Shown in pieces: positions 6,607 to 14,399 of a stretch of 14,399 nucleotides of DNA. The notes under the pieces were generated by a model. It made no database searches. It worked only from the letters and a program-made list of their open reading frames with translations, and was not told the origin of the DNA. This stretch comes from Candidatus Neomicrothrix sp. UBA2110 (GTDB lineage Bacteria > Actinomycetota > Acidimicrobiia > Acidimicrobiales > Poriferisodalaceae). Positions within the stretch are counted from its first letter, which is position 1. Every line of letters begins with the position of its first letter. A program made the translations under genes and the position numbers. The stretch lies in the NCBI GenBank assembly GCA_002331465.1, contig DCYM01000002.1:1-14399 (forward strand). Reading direction: 5' to 3'.

Positions 6607-9600
6607 GTGTCAGCCCCTGGGCCTATGGTCGTTGCTGTGATTGATCTGGAGGCAGTCAGCTTCGGTAGGGACGCCACCGAGAAGCTCTCCGGATTGCTTC
6701 GCGATTCGAAGGCCGAAGACGTTTTCGCACCTGTGAGTGTCATAGTTCCGACCAACTACGCAGCGGTGAGTCTTCGCAGGGATTTAGCTAGCGGAGAATA
6801 CGGACCAACGTCGTGGGTTGGAACAGGCCTAATTAACACAAACTTTTTGACTTCATACCGCTTGGCTGAATCGGTCACCGGTGACAGTTTCTTAGCCCAA
6901 GGGCGCCAGCCGGTACGCAGCACTGTGATTGGTGCGGCGCTACGCCAAATACTTCTTGATGAACCTGGCATTTTCGGGCCAATTGCGCATCACGGTGCCA
7001 CGGAACGGGAACTAATTCGGGTGTACCGAGAACTTCGCGACTTAGAGGATGAGCAACTCGATGAGGTTGCGGCACTGGGTGAGAGAACCAGCGAAGTGAT
7101 TCGGGTTTACCGCGCTGCTCAAAAGTTACTGGAGAAAGACTGGTTCGATCAGTTCGATCTCTTCCGATCCGCAGATCTCTCAACGCAGAAAATATCTGAC
7201 TTCGGAAAGCTAGTGCTCTTCCTCCCTCAACAACTAGCCACTACCGAGACAAAGTTTCTTTCCCGCCTATCAGGGCTCAGCCCTATCGTCGGATTGATTG
7301 GTTTGACCGGCACAGGCGACGCAGACCGCGATCCGCAAAGGATCGCTGATCTTTTCGGTAGTCAATTGTCGCCGCTAACCACTGCACCAATCTCCACAAA
7401 TACGGTCATTTCGGTTAGTGACCCAGATGACGAAGCTCGAACCACCGTCCGATCAGTCATCGGTTTACTTGATGAAGGAGTCACGGCCAGTCAGATAGCT
7501 GTTCTCTACCCACACCGGCACCCCTATGCCCGTCTACTTGAGGAGCACCTCAACGGATCGACCATCTCCTTCAGTGGTGTCTCAGCTCGAACAGTTGCTC
7601 ACTCAATGCTGGGCCGCTTCATCACGAGTTTGCTGGCTTTGCCAGACAAAGACCTGGGCGTCAACGAAGTGCTCGACTTTTTTTGCAGCGCTCCGACACG
7701 ACAGCATGCCGATAGCCCGACGACAATCCCAGCGGTTTCTTGGTCCCGAACTGCCATAACCGCTGGCGTCAGCATGGGGCTAGACGACTGGTCAGACAAA
7801 CTCACTCGACATAGGGAGCAGCTTTTAGCCACGGCCACGCGAGAGCGGCTCCGCACCGGAGATGACCGGCAGGCAAGTCGTTACGAAAGAGCAGCGCTAG
7901 AGGCTGAGGAACTCTTGACCTTTGTCACTGAACTCCACCAAATCGTAAACCCAGATAGCTTGCCCAGCGGTTGGGTTCAACTGTGCTCCTGGTTGCGAAA
8001 GGCAATGGAACGTTATTTAGATCCGAGCAACCAACTTGATTCACAGAAAGGAGATCTCGTTGCAGTAGAACAAGCTTTAGATCAGTTACAAAGCCTGGCT
8101 CAGGTTGAGCCAAACACAAGCTTCACAGTTTTCCGGCGAAGCTTGGAAACACAACTACAAGACAGCAGCGAACGCACCGGAAAGTTGGGTCAGGGCATCT
8201 TTGTAGGCGACATACGCCAAGCTTGGGGCCTCAATTTCGAACACACGTTCATTTTGGGACTAGCCGAAGGAATCTTTCCTCAACCACCTAGCAAGAACGG
8301 GGTCATCTCCGACGAGGACCGATCTGAACTAGATGGCCTACTCGCCATGTCACGAGATGCGATACACAACGACCAGCGTCGGTTCCTTGCCGCCTTGTCA
8401 TCGTGCAATTCCAACACATTGGTGTTTCCGCGAGGTGACCTGCGTCAGCACAGAGAGAACTACCCTGCTCGATGGCTAGACCAAATGGCCTCCCGCAGGG
8501 GACCCCTTTCACTCGACGAAGCGCTCAAGAGCCCAGAACACCCCTGGGCACAACATCAGTCATCATTTATCGCTGGCCTTCGAAGCTCAAAATTCCCAGC
8601 GTCACACCAAGAATTCGATCTGGCGTCGTTGCTCGACAGCCACGAACAAGGTCAAGACCTCACAACTGTTTCATTAAACAACACATCAGCGTTTGAAGCC
8701 GGTCGACAACTTATCGAAAGTCGAAATAGCAGCGCATTCACGCGTTTCGACGGCAACCTAACTGATCTAGTAGACCCAAAGATGGTCCGGACCGACGTAC
8801 TCTCACCAACACGCCTGAAACAGTGGATTGATTGTCCGCACAGTTACTTCATGCGTCACGTCTTAGGTGTCGATGAGCCGGAGTTCTCTCGGCACGAATT
8901 TCGCATTCCACCACTAGTTCGTGGATCGTTAATTCACGAAGCGGCTGACCGTTTTTTTCGCGACCAAATATCGAAAGGCAACCCGCCGGGCCCAGATCGT
9001 CAATATAGGGAGACCGACATTTCTTCCATCAGACAGTTCGGCATCGAAGTTGCGTCAGAACTGGAAGCCCAAGGACTTGTGGGCAGGCCACTGTTTTGGA
9101 GTCGGGATCGCGAACAGTTACTGAACGATCTAGTGGGAATCTTGAAACACGATCGGCAAAGGGAAATGAGAGGAACGGTGATTGCCACAGAATTGAAATT
9201 TGGTTTGCCAGACGGCGAGTTCCCACCTCTTAAACGAAGACTCCCGTCCGGAAGAGTGGTGACTTTCAGAGGCAGCATCGACCGCGTCGAGAGAACAGGC
9301 GCTGGAACTTTAGTAGTAGTTGATTACAAGACCGGAAAAATCAATAGCTACAAGGACCTCAGTCCTGAGGATCCAATTTTGGGTGGTTCGCAACTTCAGC
9401 TACCCCTGTACGCTCTCGCCGCAGACGCCTACTTAGGTCAAGAAGCTGGTGGTGTTCACGCAAGCTATTGGTTCACCAGCGACACCCAACGTTGGTCAAC
9501 TCGTGGTTATGTAATCACCCCAAAAATCCTTGACACTTTCGACGAAGCAATCGACGTCATCGTTAACGGAATAGAGGCCGGTCTATTTCCATCCAAACCC

Positions 9601-9783
9601 GCGCCGGTTTCGTCGAAATGGACCGGTGTCGGTAAATGTATTTTCTGTGATCCCGACGAACTTGGCACTAGAGAAATCGAGGAAAAGTGGCAATCCATGT
9701 TGACTGTGGAGTCGCTTGCTCCTTATATACGACTCCGGGGCGAAAGCAACATTGCCGACGACGAAAATAATTACGATGAATAA
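6607..9783 (+). CDS. AddB-like subunit of a helicase-nuclease (PD-(D/E)XK family)
   Basis: A 1058-residue protein, the presumed partner of the downstream helicase in an AddAB-type complex that unwinds and trims double-strand-break ends for RecA-dependent repair. The N-terminal two-thirds look like the AddB/RecC motor fold (VSVIVPTNYAAVSLRRDLA near residues 42-60; LNFEHTFILGLAEGIFP near 540-560) but lack a working P-loop: GRDATEKL at 20-27 is the only candidate remnant. The C-terminal RecB-type nuclease is intact: His777 (GSLIHE), Asp892 (SIDRVE), Asp906 and Lys908 (VDYKTG), then QLQLPLYALA. Cys743, Cys1011 and Cys1014 match the AddB iron-sulfur cysteines, but the fourth position is Gly1020. 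The start is GTG 6607; ATG 6625 (residue 7) is an alternative. Neither has a Shine-Dalgarno. It overlaps the next gene by 8 bp. Confidence 0.88.
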   Translation: MSAPGPMVVAVIDLEAVSFGRDATEKLSGLLRDSKAEDVFAPVSVIVPTNYAAVSLRRDLASGEYGPTSWVGTGLINTNFLTSYRLAESVTGDSFLAQGRQPVRSTVIGAALRQILLDEPGIFGPIAHHGATERELIRVYRELRDLEDEQLDEVAALGERTSEVIRVYRAAQKLLEKDWFDQFDLFRSADLSTQKISDFGKLVLFLPQQLATTETKFLSRLSGLSPIVGLIGLTGTGDADRDPQRIADLFGSQLSPLTTAPISTNTVISVSDPDDEARTTVRSVIGLLDEGVTASQIAVLYPHRHPYARLLEEHLNGSTISFSGVSARTVAHSMLGRFITSLLALPDKDLGVNEVLDFFCSAPTRQHADSPTTIPAVSWSRTAITAGVSMGLDDWSDKLTRHREQLLATATRERLRTGDDRQASRYERAALEAEELLTFVTELHQIVNPDSLPSGWVQLCSWLRKAMERYLDPSNQLDSQKGDLVAVEQALDQLQSLAQVEPNTSFTVFRRSLETQLQDSSERTGKLGQGIFVGDIRQAWGLNFEHTFILGLAEGIFPQPPSKNGVISDEDRSELDGLLAMSRDAIHNDQRRFLAALSSCNSNTLVFPRGDLRQHRENYPARWLDQMASRRGPLSLDEALKSPEHPWAQHQSSFIAGLRSSKFPASHQEFDLASLLDSHEQGQDLTTVSLNNTSAFEAGRQLIESRNSSAFTRFDGNLTDLVDPKMVRTDVLSPTRLKQWIDCPHSYFMRHVLGVDEPEFSRHEFRIPPLVRGSLIHEAADRFFRDQISKGNPPGPDRQYRETDISSIRQFGIEVASELEAQGLVGRPLFWSRDREQLLNDLVGILKHDRQREMRGTVIATELKFGLPDGEFPPLKRRLPSGRVVTFRGSIDRVERTGAGTLVVVDYKTGKINSYKDLSPEDPILGGSQLQLPLYALAADAYLGQEAGGVHASYWFTSDTQRWSTRGYVITPKILDTFDEAIDVIVNGIEAGLFPSKPAPVSSKWTGVGKCIFCDPDELGTREIEEKWQSMLTVESLAPYIRLRGESNIADDENNYDE

Positions 9784-12700
9784 CGATGTCGTGCCCCCAG
9801 ATCAACCGGCAAGAGATGTCATCGCAACTCAGCACGACGAGACCTTGTTTGTAGAAGCAGGTGCTGGCTGCGGAAAAACTGAAGCGTTAGTTGGGCGAGT
9901 CATCAACCTCATCAGTTCATCAGATGAAGTATCACTTGACGATCTGGCTGTGATCACCTTTACGAACAAAGCCGCTGCAGAACTTCGGCACCGGATTAGA
10001 TCCCGCCTAGAGGAACTTCTAGTCGACTGCTCCGAACCTTCGATAAAAGAAAGGTTGAAGGTTTCGTTGGAGCAACTCGATAGCGCTGCTATTTCAACGT
10101 TGCATGGTTTTGCCAGACGACTTCTCACTGAGCACTCAATAGAGGCCGGACTTCCTCCAAGCTTTGAGGTTCTTGATGAAATTTCTACTCAAGTTGAGTT
10201 TTTAGAGAGATTCGAGAAGTTCTTAGATTCGCTCCTACTTGACCCGGCATGGTCCAGAACACTCTTGATCGGAGATGCACTCGGCATTAATCCGGCTAAA
10301 GATCTACTGCCGTTGGCTGCAGAACTTCACAAGAACTGGGATTTGCTGCGACCAACAAATCCCCCAGAACCTGACGAAATTGAGTTCGATGACCTTATTG
10401 CTAAAGGCCATTCGTTAGTCCTGCAACAAAACACCTTCCTGGATTCCGCTGACTCGGACAGTATGACCAATTGTCTAGAAGCAATTCGCGGATTTGTAGG
10501 AGAACTCGAAACCGCGTTTGACGAAATTCAACAGGTGGCCGCGCTTGCAGACCCCAATTTGCCTAGTGGAAAACGAGCAGGGCGAAAAGGAAACTGGGTT
10601 GACATAGAAAGTCTTAGGTCTGATTACGAACGCTACCGATCTGAAGTGGCCTTGTTTAAGGCATCACTGGTTGATCTCATTCTTCGACGGCTCATCGCTT
10701 GTCTCACGACCTTCATATTGGACGGTGTTCGCGAACAGCGAAATCGAGGGCGTCTCGACTATCACGACCTCTTAGTTTCCGCCCGAGAGGTACTTGGCCA
10801 TTCGATTCACGGCCCGCTCATCAGAGCGAAGGTACATAGAAAATACAAGCACCTTCTCATCGACGAATTCCAGGATACGGATCCAATTCAGGTCGAAATC
10901 ACCACATTGATAGCGTCACCAAACGACACCGATCCAGCGTCTCCATGGCAAAAAACTTCGACTCTTCCTGGACGCCTGTTCTTTGTCGGGGATCCCAAAC
11001 AATCGATATATAGATTCCGTAGAGCAGATATCAGTCTGTATTTGGATGCCCAAAGGAAATACGAAAGCGGACAATGCCAACTGTCAACGAATTTTCGTAG
11101 CACCCCAGAGATCATTAATTGGGTCAACGAGATTTTCGGCAAATTAATTGATGCTCGTCGTGGCAGTCAGCCCGGATATACACCGTTGATTCCAATTCGG
11201 GAGAGCGCCCCAGTGGGAGACGCTGTCTCCCTGCTCGGCGCTACTCCGCACCCAAAATCGGAGACCAACAAGTCGGATACGAACGCTGCACGGCTATCTG
11301 AAGCTCACGACATCACCCAAACCGTGATTCGTATGGTGAGCCAAGGCTGGTCAGTCGAGCAGGACGACGAGTGGAGGAAAGCCAGATTTAGTGACATTGC
11401 AGTGCTGGTTCCTACCCGGTCAAGAATGTTCGAGATTCAGAGAGATTTCGAAAAAGCTGGAGTTTCGTATCGCGTCGCCTCCACAAACAACGTTTGGCGA
11501 AGCCAAGAGATTCGAGACCTTGTCATGTGTCTTCGAGCAATTAATGACCCATCCGATTCCTTGGCAACGGTCTCCGCATTGCGCTCTTCTGTCTACGGGT
11601 GCGGCGACGACGACTTGTATCGATTCAAGACAACTAACTTTGAAGCGTGGGTCTGGAGCACTCTTACTGCCTCGGAACATGCAGAACGAGCAAACAATGG
11701 TGATCCGGTTGCCGTCGGATTGGCTCACCTAGCGCAACTTCATGAACAACGTTCGGTCTTATCTCCTTCAGAATTGATCGGACGACTCATTAAAGATCGT
11801 CAGTTGGAAGAACAATGCGTTGCCCGCAAACACCCACGTGAGTCTCTGCGTCGCTTCAGGTATGTAGTTGACCAAGCTCGCGCGTGGTCCGATACAGGCA
11901 AGGGAGATCTTCAGAGTTTCATTTTCTGGATCGCTCAACAAACAGCCGAAAATGCTAGGCCCGTTGAAACAATCCTCTCCGAAGATGACGAAGACTGCGT
12001 CCAAATTATGACTGTCCACGCGGCGAAGGGCCTCGAGTTTCCAATTGCAATAGTCGCCGGGTTACCCCTCCGGACACGCAGAGACTCCGGAGTGAAAGTG
12101 GGATACACCCCAAACTCCGAGATGCCCGAGGTGAAAATTCGAAAAGGGCTCGAAACCCTCGATTTTGATGACTGGGCGCAAGCAGAAAAACTCTTCGATC
12201 ATGACGAATCGATTCGAACTTTGTATGTTGCGTGCACGCGCGCACGCGACCATTTAGTCGTCTCGTTACATCGCACAGAGACCGCTCCAAAGTCTGGTCT
12301 GGAACATCAAACCTCAGCGGAACTGCTCGCAGAGGCTTCGACCGACGCAGAGCACGTCGAAGTTGACTATTCAAACCACACGGAGATTTGGAGTAGCGAT
12401 CAGACAAGCTTTTCTGTTTCTCGTCCAAGCCTGTCGGAATGGCTTAAACGCTATAACAATGCTGTCAAGTTCAGCGGTCGCCACCGATTTATGAGTGCTA
12501 CTCATATCGCTCAATCCGCCGACCGACCGACAACTGTTTCTAAGAGCGACGAAATCCACGAACCCGGCCTTTTGAAGGACGGAGACGAATCAGAGTTGCC
12601 AATCCAAGGTCGGGGTCGTTATGGGACCGCTATTGGGCGCGCAGTCCACGCTGTACTCCAAACAGTTGATTTAGAAACCGGAACTGGACTTGGACCTCTC

Positions 12701-13156
12701 GCCAGAATTCATGCCGAAGCTGAAGGGGTAGCAGAACTGTCAGACGAAGTTACTTCCTTAGCTTTGTCCGCTCTTGCAAGCGAGGAAATTCAACGAGCTG
12801 TCGGTAGTAGATATTGGCGTGAACTATATGTCGCATGTCCGATAGGCGATCAGGTCATTGAAGGCTACGTGGATCTTGTCTACGAAACCGACGAGGGGCT
12901 GGTGGTAGTTGACTACAAGACTGATCAAATCGATCCTTCCGAGCTAGGGCGCAAAGTTGAGCGTTACCGACTTCAAGGTGCCACCTACGCAACAGCACTT
13001 GAGGCAACGACTCGGCAACGTGTTGCGCGCGTCGTGTTCGTTTTTCTGTCGCCAACTTCACCGGCACTGCTTGCCTCGCTACCTAACCTCGAAGAAGCCA
13101 TCGCTGAGGTTCGGACGGTTATAGAGCACGAGGGGGCGGTTGGTAGCCACCCATGA
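9776..13156 (+). CDS. AddA-like UvrD-family helicase with RecB-type nuclease domain
   Basis: A 1126-residue ATP-driven 3'-5' DNA helicase (SF1A) with a C-terminal PD-(D/E)XK nuclease, the motor subunit of the AddAB-type pair. The ATG at 9776 lies inside the last codons of the addB-like gene (8-bp overlap), giving MNNDVVPPDQ before the Q-motif region; an in-frame upstream start at 9716 would only duplicate addB coding sequence. Walker A AGAGCGKT is at 28-35 (Lys34), the DEFQDTD motif II at 363-369, GDPKQSIYRFR from 405, LSTNFRS shortly after, MTVHAAKGLEF from 745, and LYVACTRARD at 816-825. The nuclease has His958 (GRAVHAV), Asp1033 (YVDLVYE), Asp1046 and Lys1048 (VDYKTD). All motor and nuclease motifs look functional. 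Its 3' end overlaps the convergent amidase by 38 bp. Confidence 0.92.
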   Translation: MNNDVVPPDQPARDVIATQHDETLFVEAGAGCGKTEALVGRVINLISSSDEVSLDDLAVITFTNKAAAELRHRIRSRLEELLVDCSEPSIKERLKVSLEQLDSAAISTLHGFARRLLTEHSIEAGLPPSFEVLDEISTQVEFLERFEKFLDSLLLDPAWSRTLLIGDALGINPAKDLLPLAAELHKNWDLLRPTNPPEPDEIEFDDLIAKGHSLVLQQNTFLDSADSDSMTNCLEAIRGFVGELETAFDEIQQVAALADPNLPSGKRAGRKGNWVDIESLRSDYERYRSEVALFKASLVDLILRRLIACLTTFILDGVREQRNRGRLDYHDLLVSAREVLGHSIHGPLIRAKVHRKYKHLLIDEFQDTDPIQVEITTLIASPNDTDPASPWQKTSTLPGRLFFVGDPKQSIYRFRRADISLYLDAQRKYESGQCQLSTNFRSTPEIINWVNEIFGKLIDARRGSQPGYTPLIPIRESAPVGDAVSLLGATPHPKSETNKSDTNAARLSEAHDITQTVIRMVSQGWSVEQDDEWRKARFSDIAVLVPTRSRMFEIQRDFEKAGVSYRVASTNNVWRSQEIRDLVMCLRAINDPSDSLATVSALRSSVYGCGDDDLYRFKTTNFEAWVWSTLTASEHAERANNGDPVAVGLAHLAQLHEQRSVLSPSELIGRLIKDRQLEEQCVARKHPRESLRRFRYVVDQARAWSDTGKGDLQSFIFWIAQQTAENARPVETILSEDDEDCVQIMTVHAAKGLEFPIAIVAGLPLRTRRDSGVKVGYTPNSEMPEVKIRKGLETLDFDDWAQAEKLFDHDESIRTLYVACTRARDHLVVSLHRTETAPKSGLEHQTSAELLAEASTDAEHVEVDYSNHTEIWSSDQTSFSVSRPSLSEWLKRYNNAVKFSGRHRFMSATHIAQSADRPTTVSKSDEIHEPGLLKDGDESELPIQGRGRYGTAIGRAVHAVLQTVDLETGTGLGPLARIHAEAEGVAELSDEVTSLALSALASEEIQRAVGSRYWRELYVACPIGDQVIEGYVDLVYETDEGLVVVDYKTDQIDPSELGRKVERYRLQGATYATALEATTRQRVARVVFVFLSPTSPALLASLPNLEEAIAEVRTVIEHEGAVGSHP

Positions 13157-14399
13157 GTTCTCCGATGTGTCCGGCCAAGGCAATGGTCAGCTTGTCGCTC
13201 CCGTACGGACCGACCACTTGACAGCCGATGGGAAGCCCTGAGGTTCCGAGCCCTGTCGGAGGCACCGTAGAGGGTAGATACGCCATCCCAACCATGACGG
13301 TCCACTTCACGACGTCAATGTAGTTACGTTCTTCACCATTGCAGAAAAGAGTTCGAGTTCCAAAGTCCCCTTCTTGCTGGTGAGCGAATGGCGGCACGAA
13401 GCTAACTGGCATTATCAATGCGTCATAACCATCAAAGAACTCCGCCCATTTGAGTCTCAGCTCTTCGCGTCTGGCGTGGTGGTCAAGCCAAATCCGGTGG
13501 CCCGGACCATCACTATCCGTACTTTGCGAGGTTGCTCTTTGAACTAACCACAACCCCAACATTGCTGCTTCCTCTGGATCTAAAGCAGGCCTTGCGCCGC
13601 GATCAACAACGACTCCATCTTTTTCTAGTTCTCCGACAACTTTCTCAAGGTGTTCACGTACCTCATCATCAACAGGGCAGAATTCATCGTCAAGCCAAGC
13701 TCCCACCTTTAGATCCTTAAGATCTCGCGGCGCGCTTCGCAGTTGAGGTACCCAAGGAGGCGAGTTCCGCTTCAACACTTCCAAAAGAAGTTCGAGGTCC
13801 TGCGAACTCCTGGCTAAGGGTCCAAAAACGTTAACGTCGGCTTCATTCACTCCACCGTTGACGTGGTCGAGATATCCGGTGGTCGGGATCACACCAAAAC
13901 TAGGCTTATGCCCCCATATCCCATTGAACGCAGCTGGGAACCTGATCGATCCCCCGATATCAGTGCCGATCTCAAAAGACGTAAACCCCATCGCAACCGC
14001 CGCTGCAGCACCTCCAGAAGATCCACCAGGTCCGCGAGATAAATCCCATGGGTTGTTAGTGGTCCCGAATATTTCGTTGTACGCCTGAATATCGCCCGAC
14101 CATCGAGGCAAGTTCGTCTTTCCCATGACGATGGCGCCTTCTCGACGAACCGCGTTAACCACCGCTGCGTCGCGCTCCGGGACATTGTCGGTGAGTTCCA
14201 CTGCCCCACCAGTCGATCTCAAGCCTTTGGTTTCCAACGCGTCTTTCACCGTGATCGGAACACCATGCAGGCGTCCGAGTACCTGCCCCTTGGCTTGAGC
14301 GGAATCAGCAGCATCGGCATTAATCAGCGCCGTTTCAAAATCTCGGGTAACTACCGCATTGATCTCACCATCTCGACGTTGTATTCGATCAATGCAATG
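13119..14399 (-). CDS. Amidase-signature family hydrolase, missing its N terminus
   Basis: The last 426 codons of a gene that enters from the right edge; the frame is open to position 14399, so the GTG-like codon at 14249 is internal. The protein hydrolyses an amide bond through the Ser-cisSer-Lys triad of the amidase signature family. The Lys is in GVPITVKD (codon 14246-14244), the cis-Ser in GPGGSSGGAAA, and the nucleophile Ser in GTDIGGSIRFP (codon 13949-13947). RFPAAFNGIWGHKPSFG and a C-terminal GLPIGCQVVGPYGSD are typical of actinobacterial amidases. Most members are 460-500 residues, so only a few dozen residues are missing. The substrate is not predictable; relatives include broad aliphatic and aryl amidases, 6-aminohexanoate-cyclic-dimer hydrolase and GatA. 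The lack of gatB/gatC nearby argues against GatA. The stop lies inside the addA-like gene. Confidence 0.9.
   Translation of the reverse strand, partial: HCIDRIQRRDGEINAVVTRDFETALINADAADSAQAKGQVLGRLHGVPITVKDALETKGLRSTGGAVELTDNVPERDAAVVNAVRREGAIVMGKTNLPRWSGDIQAYNEIFGTTNNPWDLSRGPGGSSGGAAAAVAMGFTSFEIGTDIGGSIRFPAAFNGIWGHKPSFGVIPTTGYLDHVNGGVNEADVNVFGPLARSSQDLELLLEVLKRNSPPWVPQLRSAPRDLKDLKVGAWLDDEFCPVDDEVREHLEKVVGELEKDGVVVDRGARPALDPEEAAMLGLWLVQRATSQSTDSDGPGHRIWLDHHARREELRLKWAEFFDGYDALIMPVSFVPPFAHQQEGDFGTRTLFCNGEERNYIDVVKWTVMVGMAYLPSTVPPTGLGTSGLPIGCQVVGPYGSDKLTIALAGHIGELMGGYQPPPRAL

Noticed and set aside
9716..9775. Upstream in-frame start that would lengthen the addA-like protein by 20 residues
   Set aside because: It lies wholly inside the addB-like coding sequence, has no ribosome binding site and adds residues not seen in the family. 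ATG 9776 gives the normal start and a coupled overlap.
12006..12428. A 140-codon minus-strand open frame inside the addA-like gene
   Set aside because: It is antisense to conserved helicase motifs, with low-complexity Arg/Ser composition. It is a shadow frame.
6607..13156. Reading the nuclease-helicase pair as a new anti-phage defence system
   Set aside because: Both proteins match AddAB-type repair enzymes along their length, and no defence, integrase or phage genes lie nearby. Housekeeping recombination is the simpler call.
13119..14249. Treating GTG at 14249 as the amidase start
   Set aside because: The frame stays open to the window edge, and the residues before 14249 (including LGRLHGVPIT) are conserved amidase sequence. 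The gene is partial at the edge, not short.

Overview
The window looks like a chromosomal segment of an actinobacterium. My best guess is an uncultivated Acidimicrobiia-like lineage, but this is inferred only from gene content: an F420-type luciferase-like oxidoreductase, CaiB/BaiF CoA-transferase, actinobacterial-style SDR and TesB-like thioesterase, and -10 boxes of the form TANNNT at leaderless starts. GC content looks intermediate by eye. I see no rRNA, tRNA, CRISPR array, insertion sequence, integrase or phage gene. Coding density is very high, and no gene-free stretch exceeds 300 bases.

Layout, left to right. (1) Positions 1-264, minus: the N-terminal 88 codons of a metal-dependent amidohydrolase/deaminase that runs off the left edge. 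(2) 344-2415, plus: livH and livM, two branched-chain-amino-acid-type ABC permease genes joined by an ATGA overlap; no ATPase or binding-protein gene is next to them. (3) 2548-3375, minus: a short-chain dehydrogenase/reductase, convergent with livM. (4) 3516-4736, plus: a family III (CaiB/BaiF) CoA-transferase with a Shine-Dalgarno. (5) 4805-5620, minus: a TesB-like acyl-CoA thioesterase. (6) 5643-6581, plus: an F420-dependent LLM oxidoreductase, divergent from the thioesterase with only 22 bp between start codons. (7) 6607-9783 and 9776-13156, plus: an AddB-like nuclease subunit and an AddA-like helicase-nuclease, overlapping by 8 bp. (8) 13119-14399, minus: an amidase-signature hydrolase that runs off the right edge and overlaps the addA-like 3' end by 38 bp.

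How they fit together. Genes 1-6 and 8 form a loose catabolic neighbourhood: uptake of a polar organic substrate, hydrolytic deamination or amide cleavage, CoA transfer, redox steps and CoA release. They sit on both strands as single genes or pairs, so no pathway can be assigned. The AddAB-like pair is the double-strand-break end-processing enzyme (functional counterpart of RecBCD) and is probably housekeeping.

The most notable sequence-level observations are three. First, the 22-bp divergent spacer at 5621-5642 holds two overlapping TANNNT boxes, each exactly 6 nt from its start codon, and the SDR start shows the same geometry. Second, the AddB-like subunit has lost both a functional P-loop and the fourth Fe-S cysteine. 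Third, the SDR has His where the catalytic tetrad Asn is usual. I did not find a convincing new defence or mobile system.
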